A stretch of 64,000 bases of DNA from Tubulanus polymorphus. Taxonomy: Eukaryota; Nemertea; Palaeonemertea; Tubulaniformes; Tubulanidae. This document shows positions 61,500 through 64,000 of the stretch, in pieces. A program made the position numbers and the translations under genes. How positions within the stretch are numbered: position 1 is the first letter of the stretch; each line of letters opens with the position of its first letter. The stretch is from the NCBI RefSeq assembly GCF_964204645.1, contig NC_134034.1:13707962-13771961 (forward strand), written 5' to 3'. A model generated the notes under the pieces. That model had not been told where the DNA came from and made no database searches. It saw only the letters and a list, made by a program, of their open reading frames with translations.

Positions 61500-61560
61500 T
61501 CGTCCACCAATCAGCGCCGCTCAGACGACCGAATGGGCGTGGCTTACGAGTGGAAACCCG
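61500..61560 (-). promoter_or_regulatory. Ptf1a: Possible Ptf1a promoter elements: CCAAT box and GGGCGTGGC box
   Basis: CCACCAATCAGCG (a CCAAT box, opposite strand to the gene) at 61504-61516 and GGGCGTGGC (Sp/KLF-type box) at 61534-61542 lie 165-205 bases upstream of the ATG. Assignment is inference from motif and position. Confidence 0.35.
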
Positions 61561-61740
61561 ATCTGGATATCGTCGATTCGTTCGTAAAGTAAATAAATGC
61601 AAGTGTCGCCGTTCTCACCGGGACAGCGGTGCAGATACAAAACGGCTGGAAAACAGTAGTTAGTGAAGGAAGTATAGGTGAGATACGACAATCTGGATCC
61701 CATCGGGTGCGGTTCCCACATACTAAAAAATACGGATAGC

Positions 61741-61796
61741 AAGAGAGAGAGAGGGAGAGAGGGAGAGAGAGAGGGAGGGAGGGAGGGAGAGGGACG
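61741..61796. repeat. (GA)n / (GGGA)n microsatellite upstream of Ptf1a
   Basis: AGAGAGAGAGGGAGAGAGGGAGAGAGAGAGGGAGGGAGGGAGGGA about 400 bases upstream of the Ptf1a start. GAGA-type tracts are common at invertebrate promoters; no function is shown. Confidence 0.85.
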
Positions 61797-61799
61797 GCG

Positions 61800-63595
61800 C
61801 GACGAATAAATTCACAACTTCTTTATTATTTCATTTATACCGACAATACACGATACAATAGAGAACGTGAAAGTTTATTGGAAAATCGTATCCGCATTTT
61901 ATACCTGTCTACAACACGCGCGACACGCGTGTTGCTTCGCGATAGATTCAACAGTTTGTTGGTTAGAATGTTCTGTACTCTGTAGTGGGTTCTATTTCTT
62001 TTTTGTTACGGCTTTCACACCAGTTTTGAATAGCGGTTCATAGGTTTGAAGCCCTGGTTAAGTAGCAGTTAGTCGGTCTCGCCATGTACTCGTTTTAGTG
62101 TCCCACGGTCTCAATAATCATTCAGGGTCCACGTGTTTGAATTCTAGTGCTAGCAGTCAGTCTTTCACTAGACTTTAGTTAATCTACGGTTCGTAAAACC
62201 CGTGTGTTTAGTATTTCACGCGCTGCCCTGATAGCGGCGGTTTCTCAATTTTCTTCCTATCGACAGGAAAAATTCGTTAAGAAGTTTCACAAATTTGTCA
62301 CGATAAACCCTGACGTCTGAAGTTGACAAAAAAGGACTCGGACCCTAAAATATATTACCACAGTATGTTACCGTATAAATCTCATTTGAAAGTTATTTCT
62401 GTGAAGAAAGTTATCGGAGATGTTTTGGGAGTTACAGCCTTAAAATCTGGCCATCATTTTCACGCATTGTCACAAGATAAACGGCACGCGATTCATAACC
62501 AATAATCCAAGGCTCTGTGTGGGTTTGAATCGTAGTCACAACCGTCAACTTCAGATCAGAATCTATAACCGAGGGAGCCATAGCCGATAATTGGGCCCTA
62601 ATTATGTCGGAAAAAGAAGTTCACTTCGCTTTGTCGTCATTTTAACGCCTTGTGAGTTAAAACATCTCTTTTAAAAATGCGGAAGTATTTTTGCTCACAA
62701 TAACTCGTCACTACTCCGCCCCTTCCGTGACTTCTAAAAAACGCGGACATGCTATAGGCCTTAACAGTGTCCATATCCCAGCTGGAGCGCAGGCGAACGC
62801 TTCGATTTCGTGCCTAGAAAACCTGAATTGCGAAGGTATCTCGGACCGAGGATCACACGATTCTGCCCTGTGTTTGCCCGGTGGAATTACACGCACGCGT
62901 TTAAACCGAGCGAAAACTATAATGGTTTTAAATGGTGCCTTTAGAATGTGCGCGATAGAATATAGCGTGGAAAGCCAACGAACAGCTAATTATTCTTTTC
63001 TTCTTCACGCAATCGTGTTCTGTATGATGTTTTCTAATCGCTCCTCGGAGAATATCGCGCGCCTATCGTAAAAAAAAGAGCTTTAGCTTTTGTAGATCTG
63101 AGCTTATGGCATCGGGTGCTCCTCATCGCAAAAATGTTTGCTTTCAACATCGTCTTCTGAACTCAGTGAAACAACACAGATTAGATTTTAGGAGATACAA
63201 CCACGAGTTTATATCCGTCATTTACATAACTTTAAGAAACAAAAATGCGCAAAGAATAGATTAGTAATTGAGAAAACATATCGAAATGTAGTTTACTCGG
63301 TAATTCGAAGCCAACATTAACAAACAAATCTAGCGATAATAATTATATTACTGTAAACAGCAATAATTAGTAATTGTGGCATGTAAATATGTGTTAGGTT
63401 TGTTAACATAAAAGGTGCGAGGAAAGCTCTTTGTACATCGTTTGATTTTTGATCAAGCTGAAATACGTAAGATGTGAATACCTTTCTCCAGAGTAATTAA
63501 ACCGAAGCAGCAGTAAGCAGTATATTGGAGCATTGATAAATAGTTATAGCTTAGAGAATAACAAATGGATAGCATTAGTTTCAAATTGAACTAAA
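61800..63595. other. Upstream non-coding region of Ptf1a
   Basis: No gene recognised. CACGCGCGACACGCGTGTTG near 61915 is CpG-rich. The 126-codon frame at 62691-63071 has no recognisable domain. Confidence 0.4.
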
Positions 63596-63598
63596 ATA

Positions 63599-63725
63599 CG
63601 ATTACGATTAAGATTACGATAACGATTTATTTACACTCCAACCATTTCCATGGTATATGGAGGAAAACTATTACACATGTATATACAAATATTTACAAAA
63701 CAACACTGAAGTGATTAAAATTTAG
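63599..63725 (-). mobile_element. LINE 3' end, second copy of the family at 29018-29783
   Basis: CGATTACGATTAAGATTACGATAACG (a short tandem tail) is followed by TTTATTTACACTCCAACCATTTCCATGGTATATGGAGGAAAACTATTACA and a stretch ending ATATTTACAAAACAACA. It lines up with 29020-29120. Only the 3' UTR and tail remain, with no coding part. Confidence 0.7.
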
Positions 63726-64000
63726 ATAATGAAAACGTAAAATAAAAGAGTTAATGTCGCCCCATCTGGCGGTATAACCTGTGTTGTGGTTGTCCATTTT
63801 CATCTTTTCTTCTTAAAGCTATGTTTTTTTCTTCGACGCTTCAATCTCTTTGTTTGATATCTTCCCCGAAACCGCTCACTATAAGAGAACTTGACCACAG
63901 GTCAAAATATACGAATCCGGCGACTGAATTGCGCTATTGTCTGTTCTCAGTCGTCGAACGCGGGACGAATTAAATCAGACACTGATGCGGAAGGTCTGGT

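Noticed and set aside
60803-61510. Extended N-terminus of Ptf1a beginning at 61510
   Set aside because: That start is a TTG codon; the first in-frame ATGs are at 61378 and 61339, and the latter has the better context.
62691-63071. A 126-codon + strand frame upstream of Ptf1a
   Set aside because: No domain, no repeatable motif, and no splice or promoter context that I can support.
1-64000. CRISPR arrays, bacterial operons, phage or plasmid features
   Set aside because: None seen. Repeats are minisatellites without spacer variation, and genes have spliceosomal introns.

Overview
The window looks like nuclear DNA of an invertebrate bilaterian, most likely a marine lophotrochozoan such as a mollusc, annelid or brachiopod. 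Genes are sparse and split by introns with GT/AG boundaries. Most of the sequence is AT-rich non-coding DNA with microsatellites, minisatellites, fold-back elements and fragments of LINE, SINE and Penelope-like elements. I see no bacterial-style gene organisation. The taxon is an inference; nothing in the sequence fixes the species.

Three genes can be supported. (1) A two-exon bHLH gene on the + strand (5234-7096) related to Ptf1a, probably the invertebrate PTFb/Fer2-like type. (2) A two-exon bHLH gene on the - strand (61339-54223), a clear Ptf1a (Fer1) orthologue. The two genes converge on each other, carry an intron at the same place in the same phase, and both encode the C-terminal GHSLSW and WTPEDP motifs that in vertebrate Ptf1a recruit RBPJ/RBPJL. 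They look like an ancient duplicate pair still linked within 57 kb. (3) Between them on the - strand (47745-43427) lies a mosaic gene for a secreted protein that I rebuilt from ten exons: signal peptide, a fucolectin-like half domain, a MAM domain interrupted by a complete kringle exon, a C-type-lectin-like domain and a fucolectin/discoidin-like tail. Further weak - strand exon candidates of similar character lie at about 42.8, 37.2, 35.2, 21.1 and 17.9 kb.

Layout: 1-5.2 kb upstream DNA; 5.2-7.4 kb PTFb-like gene; 7.4-12.4 kb non-coding, with a GATAA-rich stretch near 9.3-9.8 kb; 12.48-15.02 kb an inverted-repeat structure whose arms are 92-bp tandem repeats (about 2 and 18 copies); 15-43 kb mostly non-coding, with repeat families (39-bp and 32-bp minisatellites, a recurrent 'GTTGTGTGATCGGCGGTC' element, hairpin elements), a hammerhead-like Penelope remnant near 23.67 kb, a LINE 3' fragment at 29.02-29.78 kb and a tRNA-derived SINE-like sequence near 30.4 kb; 43.4-47.8 kb the mosaic gene; 48-54.2 kb non-coding; 54.2-61.34 kb Ptf1a with a 6.4 kb intron full of repeats; 61.3-64 kb its upstream region, ending in another LINE 3' tail.

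The two transcription-factor genes and the mosaic secreted-protein gene have no evident functional link. The interest lies in the Ptf1a/PTFb linkage, the nested kringle, and the tandem-repeat-armed inverted element.
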